Positions 18,219-26,228 of a DNA stretch of 64,000 bases are shown piece after piece. The number at the start of each line of letters is the position of its first letter. Positions within the stretch are counted from its first letter, which is position 1. The notes below the pieces were generated by a model that was given only the letters and a program-made list of their open reading frames with translations, had not been told where the DNA came from and did no database searches. The position numbers and the translations under genes are program-made. This DNA is from Variovorax sp. PAMC26660 (GTDB taxonomy: Bacteria > Pseudomonadota > Gammaproteobacteria > Burkholderiales > Burkholderiaceae_C): NCBI RefSeq assembly GCF_014302995.1, contig NZ_CP060295.1, forward strand, positions 124,001 through 188,000, in the 5' to 3' direction.

Positions 18219-18314
18219 GGAACAGATCTTGGAACCAACGTTTCCATCGAATTATTGTTTGGAACATTTGTTCCGTCAACTGTTCCGTGCCGACCACTCC
18301 GGTACATTCGTTCC
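18219..18314. promoter_or_regulatory. GGAAC/GTTCC operator cluster between aminotransferase operon and rpiR-type gene
   Basis: The 137-bp divergent intergenic region holds the palindrome GGAACATTTGTTCC (18261-18274) and further half-sites GGAAC at 18219 and 18231 and GTTCC at 18282 and 18310. Five to six copies of a 5-mer in under 100 bp is far above chance. The probable binder is the adjacent RpiR-type protein, whose family uses inverted repeats of this kind; this is an inference. Confidence 0.55.
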
Positions 18315-18341
18315 AACGACAGCCAGAAAAGAGACACCGCC

Positions 18342-19208
18342 ATGGGCGCCAGAGACCAGATCCGCCAGCGTTTCAACGAACTGAGCCCCGCGCTGCAGCA
18401 GGTGGCGCGCTACGTGCTCGACCATCCGAACGAGGTGGTCACCGGCTCGATGCGCAACGTCGGCACGCGGGCGCAGAGCACGCCCGCCACGCTCGTGCGC
18501 TTTGCGCAGCACCTGGGGTTCGAGGGCTGGCCGCAGTTGAAGGAGTCTTTCGCGGCGGACATGGGCCTGGGTTCCGAGACTTATGGCGTGCGCGCCAAGC
18601 AACTGGTCGGCCGTGCCAAGGACCAGACCCTCGCGGGCGAAATGTTCGAGGTGCAGCGTCGCAACCTCGAAGCCACGCACCGGCAGAGCGAGCAGGCGTT
18701 GCAGAAGGCCTGCGCGCTGATCGAAAAAGCGCCGGCTGTGCACGCCGCGGGTTTCAGGGCCTGCTTTCCGATCGCCTTTTCATTCGTCTACGTGTATCGG
18801 CTCTTTCGCACCAGCGTGCACCTGGTCGATGGCCAGGGCGGCTCGCTCGAGATGCAGCAGCGCGCCTTTGCCAAGGGCGATGCGCTGGTGGTGGCGAGCT
18901 TCGCGCCCTACTCGCGCGAGGCGCTGCAGGTGGCGCAGGCCGCCAAGGCGGTGGGCTGCCGCATCGTCGCCATCACCGACAGCGTGACGTCGCCGCTGTC
19001 GCTGCTGGCGGACGAGACCCTGCTCTTCACGATCCACAGCCCGTCGTTCTTTCCGTCGATCGCCGCCGGCGTGGCGGTGACGGAAGCGCTGGTCGAACTG
19101 CTCGCGAGCCGCGCGGGCAAGCCGGTGATCCGGCGCATCGACCAGGCCGAGGCGCAGTTGTTCGAGTCGGGTGCCTACCTGATGGCGCCGGTGGCGCGCG
19201 GCGGCTGA
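18342..19208 (+). CDS. MurR/RpiR-family transcriptional regulator
   Basis: 288 residues: an N-terminal HTH_6 domain (residues ~1-80; SPALQQVARYVLDHPNEV, with STPATLVRFAQHLGFEGWPQLK as the recognition region) and a SIS domain (~120-260) that normally senses a phosphosugar or other small ligand. Start ATG 18342 (MGARDQIRQ) was chosen; the frame extends upstream to 18255 but only across the operator cluster. Divergent to the aminotransferase operon, which it most likely controls. RpiR members near amino-acid genes are known in proteobacteria, so a non-sugar ligand is plausible. Confidence 0.9.
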   Translation: MGARDQIRQRFNELSPALQQVARYVLDHPNEVVTGSMRNVGTRAQSTPATLVRFAQHLGFEGWPQLKESFAADMGLGSETYGVRAKQLVGRAKDQTLAGEMFEVQRRNLEATHRQSEQALQKACALIEKAPAVHAAGFRACFPIAFSFVYVYRLFRTSVHLVDGQGGSLEMQQRAFAKGDALVVASFAPYSREALQVAQAAKAVGCRIVAITDSVTSPLSLLADETLLFTIHSPSFFPSIAAGVAVTEALVELLASRAGKPVIRRIDQAEAQLFESGAYLMAPVARGG

Positions 19209-19220
19209 GCCAGGCGGCTC

Positions 19221-19342
19221 ACAAGGCGTGAAAAAACCGTAGCGAGCGTGCCGAGCTTGCATCGAGGACCGGAGCCGTACTCTGTACGGTGAGAACCGCA
19301 GATGCGAGATCGGGTCGCGCAGCAGGTTTCTTCACACCTTGT
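19221..19342. repeat. 122-bp imperfect inverted repeat between convergent genes
   Basis: Outer arms ACAAGGCGTGAAAAAACC (19221-19238) and its near-complement (19325-19342) match at 16 of 18 positions. Pairing continues inwards with lower identity to a central GCCGTACTCTGTACGGTG turn. It fills the gap between the rpiR-type and gntR-type genes and touches the latter's stop codon. It may serve as a two-way transcription end and resembles a REP-type element. No gene is inside. Confidence 0.7.
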
Positions 19343-20070
19343 CAGGCGAGCGCGCGGGTGTGGCCGGCCTTCTGGCGCAGATTGCTGACCAGCAGGTCGC
19401 GATTGGCGGTGATGTGCGAGCGCATGGTGCCTTCGGCAAGGTCTGCCTCGCGCTGGCCCAGCGCCTCGACGATGCGCCGGTGCTCCTCCAGCGCGTTCTG
19501 GGCCTGTTCGCGCCGGTAGAGCAGCATCGCGGCGTCGCGGTTGTGCGGCCGCAGGTTGCTGTCGAAGATGATCGGCAACTGGCAGGCCCGGACCACCGCC
19601 TCGGTCAGCCAGCGGTTGTCCGCCAGCGCCAGCAGCTTGCGGTGGAAATCGAGGTTCAGGTCGTGCCAGAGCATGGCGTGGGCATCGGTCCACTCCTCGC
19701 CGTGCAGCAGCGCGTGCTGCTCTTGCAGCATTTCGGCCAGCCGCTCCTGCGCACGGTCATCCAGGCCGCGCTCGCCGATCAGGCGGCAGCCCATGCCTTC
19801 CAGCGTGGCGCGCAGGCTAAAGGCGTCGAACACGTCCTTGGCGTCGAACCGGCGAACCTGAAAACCCCGTTGCGGGTGATAGACCAGCAGCCCCTCGTCG
19901 GCCAGCCGCGCCATCGCACCACGCACAGGCGTGCGCGACACGCCGAACTCGTTGGCCAGCGTGATCTCCATCAGGTGGGCGCCAGGCGCAATGACGCCGT
20001 CGAAGATGCGGGCGCGCAGCATGTCGGCCACGGACAACGCGCGCGTCCGGGAAGGATCTGGGGGGTTCAT
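19342..20070 (-). CDS. GntR-family (FadR/FCD subfamily) transcriptional regulator
   Basis: 242 residues. The winged helix-turn-helix spans residues ~10-75 (LMEITLANEFGVSRTPVRGAMARLADEGLL), and an all-helical FCD ligand domain spans ~85-225 with the metal-binding pattern Asp/His (HDLNLDFHRKLL, EEHRRIVEAL, HITANRDLL). FCD regulators sense small organic acids, often via a bound Zn or Ni. No metabolic operon is directly beside it; upstream is an AT-rich region then an SPW membrane protein. Target genes are unknown. Confidence 0.92.
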   Translation of the reverse strand: MNPPDPSRTRALSVADMLRARIFDGVIAPGAHLMEITLANEFGVSRTPVRGAMARLADEGLLVYHPQRGFQVRRFDAKDVFDAFSLRATLEGMGCRLIGERGLDDRAQERLAEMLQEQHALLHGEEWTDAHAMLWHDLNLDFHRKLLALADNRWLTEAVVRACQLPIIFDSNLRPHNRDAAMLLYRREQAQNALEEHRRIVEALGQREADLAEGTMRSHITANRDLLVSNLRQKAGHTRALA

Positions 20071-20360
20071 CGAAGGTCGGAAACGGGGGCGGCCGGAATC
20101 AGGCCGCGCGGATGTTACGGCTCAGGATCGGTGCGTCATATCCCCGATTTCCGTAAAAAAGAGTTTTCGGACTTTTTCGAGTATTACGGAGAATTTCTTA
20201 ACATTTACTAACACGTGTAAGTTAAAACACTGTAGTTCGCTTACACGGAGCGCCCCAAGGCGGTGCACGCGCAGTCAATCCGGGGGGGCGGGTCCTCCGG
20301 AACCCTGAGGGTCAGGCGCAAGTCCAACGGCTGTCGCGGCGCCTTGTCGCGACAGGAGTA
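20071..20360. promoter_or_regulatory. AT-rich divergent promoter region with inverted repeat
   Basis: 290 bp between the divergent gntR-type and SPW genes. The middle (20140-20245) is markedly AT-rich for this genome. An 8-bp inverted repeat CGTGTAAG/CTTACACG (20214-20221, 20240-20247), separated by 18 bp, is a candidate operator. No gene is seen. Confidence 0.45.
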
Positions 20361-20732
20361 ATGACCATGAAGCAAGTGAAGCACTGGCAAGACCCCGTCA
20401 ACGCCGTGGCTGGCGTATGGCTCGTCGTCTCGCCCTGGGTCCTGGGCTTTCAGGACCTGACGCCCGCGATGTGGACGATGGTGGCGACCGGCATCCTGCT
20501 CGGCGCCGTGGCGCTGGGCGCGACCTTCGTGCCGCGCCAATGGGAAGAGTGGACCGAGGTCGCGCTCGCCGCCTGGCTCGCGGTTTCGCCCTGGGTGCTT
20601 GGCTTCCGCTCGACGGAAGCAGCGCTGGTCAACGCGGTGCTCGTGGCCGCGGTGATCCTGGTGCTCGCGCTCTGGGTGCTGGTGACCGACAAGGACTACC
20701 TCGGTCACGTCATCGACCGCCCGGCGCACTGA
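20361..20732 (+). CDS. SPW-repeat membrane protein
   Basis: 123 residues with four membrane helices arranged as two SPW repeats: SPWVLGF occurs at residues ~24-30 and again at ~75-81, each preceded by a helix and a W-rich turn. The family is small, widespread and without known biochemical function. An internal ATG two codons in (20367) is an equally good start. A hairpin with a T-run follows at 20783-20817. Confidence 0.88.
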   Translation: MTMKQVKHWQDPVNAVAGVWLVVSPWVLGFQDLTPAMWTMVATGILLGAVALGATFVPRQWEEWTEVALAAWLAVSPWVLGFRSTEAALVNAVLVAAVILVLALWVLVTDKDYLGHVIDRPAH

Positions 20733-20782
20733 GCCGGCGCGCCATGAAAGAGGGCCCTGCGCGCAGCCGGCGGCCGGGCTCC

Positions 20783-20817
20783 GGGGAACGGGCGCAAACA
20801 TCGTCCGTCCCCTTTTC
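20783..20817 (+). terminator. Rho-independent terminator after the SPW gene
   Basis: GGGGAACGG (20783-20791) pairs with CCGTCCCC (20805-20812), with one bulged base, followed by TTTT and an A/T-rich tail. It lies 50 bp past the SPW stop codon and only 7 bp before the convergent efflux lipoprotein stop. Confidence 0.6.
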
Positions 20818-20823
20818 AATTTC

Positions 20824-22308
20824 TCAGGGCTTGGGCTCGGAGACGGACGGCTGTTGCTGCGTCGTCGCCTGCGCCTCGCCGCCCATCCACTCGGCCTGCC
20901 AGCCGCCACCCAACGCCTGAATCAGCGCGACGGCGGCCGTCTGGCGGTTCAGTTGCACCTGCACCAGCGTGCGCCGCGCGCTCAGCGCCGCCACCTGGGC
21001 CGTCACCACATCGGTGTAGGCCACCTGGGCCTCGCGGTAGCGGTTGAGCAGTTGCTGCTCGGTCTTGTCGGCCGCCCCGGAGGCTTCGCGGTACATGCCC
21101 TCCTGCTGGGCGAGCGTGGCGCCCGTGGTGAGCTGGTCTTCCACACCCTGGAAGGCAGCCAGCACCGTCTGGCGGTAGCGCGCCACGCTGGCGTCGTAGC
21201 TGGCCTTGGCGGCATCGACGCTGGCACCGATGGCGCCGGCATCGAAGACCACCTGCGCCGCCGACAGGCCGAGCGACCAGAGCGTGTTGGAGGCACTGAA
21301 AAGACTGCCCACCCGGCTGGCACTGCTGCCGACCGACGCGCTGAGGTTGAAGCTCGGGAAGTAGGCCGAGCGCGCAATGCCGATCTGCGAATTGGCGGCG
21401 GCCACCGAGCGCTCTGCCGCCGCGATGTCGGGCCGGCGCTGCAACAGCGTCGTGGGCACGCCGGTCGGGATGCCGGGCACCGTCTGCGTCCAGGGCGCGG
21501 CCGCCAGGTTGAAGTCGGCCGGCGCCGCGCCCACCAGCACGGCAATCGCATGCTCCAGCGTGGCCCGGGTACGCACCAGCGTCAGGCGGGTGGCGCGCGC
21601 GTTGGCCAGTTGGGTCTGGGCCTGAAGCACGTCGGTCTGCGCGGCAATGGCGGCGTTGTAGCGGTTGCGCGTGATCTCGAAGGCGCGTTCGTAGCCCTTG
21701 ATCGTCTCGTCGAGCAGCCCGATCTCTACATCGGCTTCTCGCAGCGAAAGATAGTTGGTCGCCAGCTCGCCGATGGCCGACAGCCGCGCCGATGCCAGGT
21801 CTGCTTCGGAGGCCTGCGCATTGGCCGATGCGCTGTTCACCGACTCCCGCAACCGGCCCCACACATCGGGCGCCCAGGTGGCGCCGAGCGAAGCCGAGAA
21901 AGCGTTGGTCGGGCTGGTGTCGTCGCCGCCTGTGCGCTTGCCGGAGCCGCTGAGCGCCACCGACGGGAACAGCGCTGCGCGCTGACCCCGCACCAGCGCC
22001 TGGGCGTTGGCGTAGTTCGCGACCGCCGCCGCGATGTTCTGGTTCGACACCTGCACGCGCGCGGCAAGCTCGTCGAGCGTGGGGTCACCGAACAGCTTCC
22101 ACCATTCGCCACGGTCCAGCGCGTCGGCCGGCGCGGCGGGCAGCCAGCCTTCGGCGGCCTTCTGTTCCTTCCAGTAGGTGGGCGACGCACTGGCGGGCAG
22201 TTGGTAGCGCGGCCCGACGGTGCAGCCGGCGAGCAAGGCGGCCAGAGCGAGCGCCGAAAGCGCGAGGCGGCCCGGGCTCGAACGGGAGGGGGAAAGCAGT
22301 GCGTTCAT
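20824..22308 (-). CDS. NodT/OprM-family outer-membrane efflux lipoprotein
   Basis: 494 residues. A lipoprotein signal peptide ends in the lipobox LLAGC (Cys near residue 29). The mature part shows two outer-membrane-factor repeats typical of TolC/OprM channels (VGPRYQLPASASPTYW N-terminus; RRPDIAAAERSVAAANSQIGIARSAYFPS in the second half). It would trimerise as the exit duct for the pump encoded upstream. Start ATG 22308 leaves 10 bp to the mdtC stop; the frame runs to 22335, but that overlaps mdtC. Last gene of the mdtA-mdtB-mdtC-oprM operon. Confidence 0.93.
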   Translation of the reverse strand: MNALLSPSRSSPGRLALSALALAALLAGCTVGPRYQLPASASPTYWKEQKAAEGWLPAAPADALDRGEWWKLFGDPTLDELAARVQVSNQNIAAAVANYANAQALVRGQRAALFPSVALSGSGKRTGGDDTSPTNAFSASLGATWAPDVWGRLRESVNSASANAQASEADLASARLSAIGELATNYLSLREADVEIGLLDETIKGYERAFEITRNRYNAAIAAQTDVLQAQTQLANARATRLTLVRTRATLEHAIAVLVGAAPADFNLAAAPWTQTVPGIPTGVPTTLLQRRPDIAAAERSVAAANSQIGIARSAYFPSFNLSASVGSSASRVGSLFSASNTLWSLGLSAAQVVFDAGAIGASVDAAKASYDASVARYRQTVLAAFQGVEDQLTTGATLAQQEGMYREASGAADKTEQQLLNRYREAQVAYTDVVTAQVAALSARRTLVQVQLNRQTAAVALIQALGGGWQAEWMGGEAQATTQQQPSVSEPKP

Positions 22309-22318
22309 GGCGGTGTTC

Positions 22319-25300
22319 TCAGGCATTCGTGGCACGGCCCAGTTCGTTTTCGTGGGCGCCGCGGCGGCGCAATTTGTCGAGCAGCAGGTAGACCACCGGC
22401 GTGGTCAGCAACGTCAGCAACTGACTGGCGATGAGCCCGCCGATGATGGCCACGCCCAATGGCCGGCGCAGCTCGGCGCCCTCCCCGAAGCCGATGGCCA
22501 GCGGCAGCGCGCCCAGCGCAGCCGCCAGCGTGGTCATCAGGATCGGCCGGAAGCGCAGCAGGCAGGCCTCGCGCACGGCTTCCAGCGGCGTGAGGCCGCG
22601 CGAGCGTTCGGCCTCCAGCGCGAAGTCGATGATCAGGATGGCGTTCTTCTTCACGATGCCGATCAGCAGGAACACGCCGATGAGCGCAATGATGGAGAAC
22701 TCCATGCGGAACATCAGCAGCGCCAGCACCGCACCCACGCCGGCTGACGGCAGCGTCGACAGCACGGTGATCGGGTGCACGAGACTTTCGTAGAGGATGC
22801 CCAGCACGATGTAGATCACGACCAGCGCGGCCAGGATCAGGATGGCCTGCTGGCTCTGCGACTGCTGCGCGCTCGCCGCCGTGCCCGAGAACGAACCGCG
22901 CACGTTGGTGGGCATGCCGATGTTGGCCTCGGCCTTGGCGATGGCTTCGCGCGCGTCGCCCAGGTTCGCGCCTTCCACGAGGTTGAACGAGACCGTCGTT
23001 GCCAGTTCGCCGTCTTCATGGCTGACGGACGTGGCGACCGAGTTCTCGAAGAACTTCGCCACGGCCGACAGCGGCACCAGGCTGGTGGCCGTGTTGCTCA
23101 GCACATTGCCCGAGGAGGCGTTGCGCAATCCGGGGTTGGCCGAAACGGGCACCGCGGTGCTCGCGGCGGCGGACGTGCCCGCCGCCGTCTTGCTGCCGGA
23201 GGTCGCGGAGTTGGCGGTCGTGGTGGCGGCTGCGATCTGGGTGGTCACGGCCTGCCCGGCAACGAACACCGTCTTGGTCGCGGGCACGTACACGTCGCTC
23301 AGCGCATTGGGGCTGAGCGTGTAGCGCGGCGCCCATTCCATCACCACGTGGTACTGGTTGAGTTCGGTGTAGATGGTCGCCACCTGGCGCTGGCCGAAGG
23401 CGTTGTAGAGCGCGTTGTCGATGGCCGTCGAGGTCAGGCCGAGCCGGCTCGCGCTGTCGGGGTCGACCTTCGCCATCATCTCGACGCCGTTCTCGCTCTG
23501 GTCGGTGTCGATGTCGGCCAGCAGCGGCTGCAGCTTCATCTCGTCGGCCAGCTTGGCGGCCCAGATACGCAGGTCGGCCAGGCTGTCGCTCTTGAGCGTG
23601 TACTGGTAGGTGGAGTTGCTGGAACGGCCGCCCGATCGAACGTCCTGCACCGTCCCCAGGAACACGCGCAAGCCGGCCACCTCGTTGAGCTTGGGCCGCA
23701 GCCGTGCGATCACGGCAAGGCCGCTGTCCTTGCGCTGGCTGGCCGGCTTCAGGTTGACGAACATGAAGCCGCCGCCCGCGCGGCTGCCGCCGGTGAAGCC
23801 CACCACGGTGTCGACCGCTTCGTCGGCGCGGATGATGTCGACCACCTCGCGCAGCTTCGCGGCCATGGCCTTGGACGAAATGCTCTGGTCGGCGCGCAGG
23901 CCGCCATTGAGCTGGCCGCTGTCCTGCTGCGGAAAGAAGCCCTTGGGCGCGGCGCTGAACAGGTAGACGTTCAGCCCCACCACCGCCACCAGGATCAGCA
24001 TGACCAAGCCCTTGTTGTCGAGCGCCCAGTCGAGGCTGGTCTCGTAGCGCTTGAGCACCCAGTCGTAGCTGCGTGCCGCCGCGCGGCCGAAGCGGCCCTG
24101 CGGCTTGTTCTTGTCATGCTCGCCGCCGGGCTTGAGCAGCCAAGCGCACATCATGGGCGTGGTGGTCAGCGAGATCACGAGCGAGATCATCACGGCGGCC
24201 GACAGCGTGATCGCGAACTCGCGGAACAGCCGGCCCACCTGTCCGCCCATGAACAGCAGCGGAATGAACACCGCCACCAGCGACACGCTGATCGACAGCA
24301 CGGTGAAACCGACTTCCTTCGCGCCCAGCAGCGCCGCCTTCATGCGCGACATGCCCGATTCGATGTGGCGGCTGGTGTTTTCCAGCACCACGATGGCGTC
24401 GTCCACCACGAAGCCGGTCGCTACGGTGAGCGCCATCAGGCTCAGGTTGTTGAGGCTGAAGCCCAGCATGTACATCACGCCGAAGGTGCCCAGCAGTGCC
24501 GCCACCGTGGCTACCGCCGGCACGATGGTCGCGCGCACGCTGCGCAGGAACAGGCTGACCACCAGCACCACCAGCAGCACCGAGATGACCAGCGTCAGCT
24601 CGACCTCGCGCAGCGAGCCGCGGATCGAGTTGGTGCTGTCCGACGCGACCTGCAGCGTCACGTCGGGCGGCAGTTGCGCCTGCAGTTCGGGCAGCAGCGC
24701 GCGCACGCTGTCCACCGTCTCGATGATGTTGGCCGAGGGCTGCCGCGTGATCAGCACGATGATCGCGGGCTCGCCGTTGAACAGGCCGAGCGTGCGCGTG
24801 TCTTCCACCCCGTCGATCACCTCGGCCACGTCCTGCAGCCGCACCGCCGCGCCGTTGCGCCAGGCCACCACCATCGAGGCGTAGTCGCTGGCGCGCAGGG
24901 CTGGCGTCTGCGTGTAGATCTGCAGCTTGCGGCCGTCGCCCTGCACCGTGCCCTTGGGCCGGTTGGCGTTGGAGGCCTGGATCGCGGCGCGCACGTCGTC
25001 GGTGCTGATGCCGTAGCGGCTGAGCGCGAACGGCAGCAGCTCGACGCGCACGGCGGGCAGCGAGCCGCCGCCGATTTCCACGTCGCCCACGCCGTCCACC
25101 TGCGACAGCCGCTGGCTCACGATGTTCGACACCGCGTCGTAGATCTGGCCCGGCGTCTTGGTCTTGGACGTGAGCGCCAGGATGATGACCGGCGACGCCG
25201 CCGGGTTCGCCTTGCGGTAGGTCGGATTGCTGCGCAGCGTGGCCGGCAGATCGACCCGGCTGGCGTTGATGGCCGCCTGCACTTCGCGCGCGGCGCCGTC

Positions 25301-25603
25301 GATGTTGCGGCTCAGGTCGAACTGCAGCGTGACGCGCGCGGTGCCGACGGAACTCGTCGAGGTCATTTCGTTGACGCCGGCGATGGTGCCCAGGTGGCGC
25401 TCCAGCGGGGTGGCCACGCTGGTGGCCATGGTCTCGGGGCTGGCGCCGGGGATGGCAGCGCTGACGGAGATGACTGGGTAGTCGACCTGGGGGAGCGGGG
25501 AGACTGGGAGGACGAAGAAGGCTGCTATGCCGGCCAGTGCTACGCCGATGGTCAGGAGGACTGTGCCTATGGGGCGTTTGACGAAAGGGAGCGAGAGATT
25601 CAT
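22319..25603 (-). CDS. mdtC: RND multidrug efflux permease, MdtC-like
   Basis: 1094 residues. HAE1-type proton-driven drug exporter with twelve membrane helices. The N-terminus (MNLSLPFVKRPIGTVLLTIG), the proton-relay helix region with [19 protein letters not shown], and the terminal PLGVAIIGGLIASQLLTLLTTP are all present. MdtB and MdtC form a mixed trimer in E. coli. This copy is ~65 residues longer than E. coli MdtC; the excess is an Ala/Ser/Thr-rich stretch in the C-terminal periplasmic loop (coding bases about 23040-23260). A 625-bp gap filled with a palindrome separates it from mdtB, which may lower its expression relative to mdtB. Confidence 0.93.
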   Translation of the reverse strand: MNLSLPFVKRPIGTVLLTIGVALAGIAAFFVLPVSPLPQVDYPVISVSAAIPGASPETMATSVATPLERHLGTIAGVNEMTSTSSVGTARVTLQFDLSRNIDGAAREVQAAINASRVDLPATLRSNPTYRKANPAASPVIILALTSKTKTPGQIYDAVSNIVSQRLSQVDGVGDVEIGGGSLPAVRVELLPFALSRYGISTDDVRAAIQASNANRPKGTVQGDGRKLQIYTQTPALRASDYASMVVAWRNGAAVRLQDVAEVIDGVEDTRTLGLFNGEPAIIVLITRQPSANIIETVDSVRALLPELQAQLPPDVTLQVASDSTNSIRGSLREVELTLVISVLLVVLVVSLFLRSVRATIVPAVATVAALLGTFGVMYMLGFSLNNLSLMALTVATGFVVDDAIVVLENTSRHIESGMSRMKAALLGAKEVGFTVLSISVSLVAVFIPLLFMGGQVGRLFREFAITLSAAVMISLVISLTTTPMMCAWLLKPGGEHDKNKPQGRFGRAAARSYDWVLKRYETSLDWALDNKGLVMLILVAVVGLNVYLFSAAPKGFFPQQDSGQLNGGLRADQSISSKAMAAKLREVVDIIRADEAVDTVVGFTGGSRAGGGFMFVNLKPASQRKDSGLAVIARLRPKLNEVAGLRVFLGTVQDVRSGGRSSNSTYQYTLKSDSLADLRIWAAKLADEMKLQPLLADIDTDQSENGVEMMAKVDPDSASRLGLTSTAIDNALYNAFGQRQVATIYTELNQYHVVMEWAPRYTLSPNALSDVYVPATKTVFVAGQAVTTQIAAATTTANSATSGSKTAAGTSAAASTAVPVSANPGLRNASSGNVLSNTATSLVPLSAVAKFFENSVATSVSHEDGELATTVSFNLVEGANLGDAREAIAKAEANIGMPTNVRGSFSGTAASAQQSQSQQAILILAALVVIYIVLGILYESLVHPITVLSTLPSAGVGAVLALLMFRMEFSIIALIGVFLLIGIVKKNAILIIDFALEAERSRGLTPLEAVREACLLRFRPILMTTLAAALGALPLAIGFGEGAELRRPLGVAIIGGLIASQLLTLLTTPVVYLLLDKLRRRGAHENELGRATNA

Positions 25604-26228
25604 CTCTGTGCTTCCTTTTGCTTCCCGAGGCCGGGTCTCGCCCCGGCGGGCGACCTACTTTTCTTTGCTTCGCCAAAGAAACGTAGGCAAAAGAAAGGCG
25701 ACCCCACCGTCTGCGACCCCTGCGCTTCGCTACGGGGCAACCTGCGGTGCTCGCGTTTCGCGGGGTCCGCAGAACTCGCTTCGCTCAGACAGCTGCGGCC
25801 CCGATCCGCGAAACGCTCCGCTCCTCGGCGCAGCCAGAGGGGGTTGGAGACAACTCGGGCCGTCGCTTCGCTCGGCCGCCCAATTGCCACAGACGCTACG
25901 CGTCTGCGGCTCGTATTTGAATTGGCTGTTGGTATTGCCCCCGGGCCGAGCGCAGTGAAGGCCCGTGTGGTTTCCAAACACCTTCTGGCTGCGCCTGCGG
26001 TGCTCGGCGCCGGTGGGATCAGGGCCGCAGCTGTCTGAGCGAAGCGAGTTCTGCGGACCCCCACCGGCGTCGTGCACCGCAGGTCGCCCGTAGCGCAGCG
26101 AAGGGTCGCAGACAGCAGGGTCGCCTTTTCTTTGCTTACTTTCTTTTGGCGAAGCAAAAGAAAGTAAGTCGCCCGCCGGGGCGACACCCGGCCCCGGAAA
26201 ACAAACATCGAGCAAGGGAAAAAACGGC
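25604..26228. repeat. ~577-bp near-palindromic intergenic region between mdtB and mdtC
   Basis: No gene fits here although several long frames are open on both strands. The region is one large imperfect inverted repeat (about 25626-26202). The outer arms contain a GCCCCGGCGGGCGAC block (left near 25640-25654, right 26168-26182). Next come TTCTTTGCTTCGCCAAAGAA-type A/T-rich hairpins. Then GTCCGCAGAACTCGCTTCGC (from 25765) pairs with the complementary block ending near 26058, and the centre is the small hairpin CAGACG/CGTCTG (25890-25906). Long stretches are identical between arms. It lies inside what is otherwise one operon. Confidence 0.9.

Noticed and set aside
25604..26038. Extensions of open frames through the mdtB-mdtC gap
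   Set aside because: They run through the palindrome arms and have no protein-like sequence; the gap is better explained as repeat DNA.
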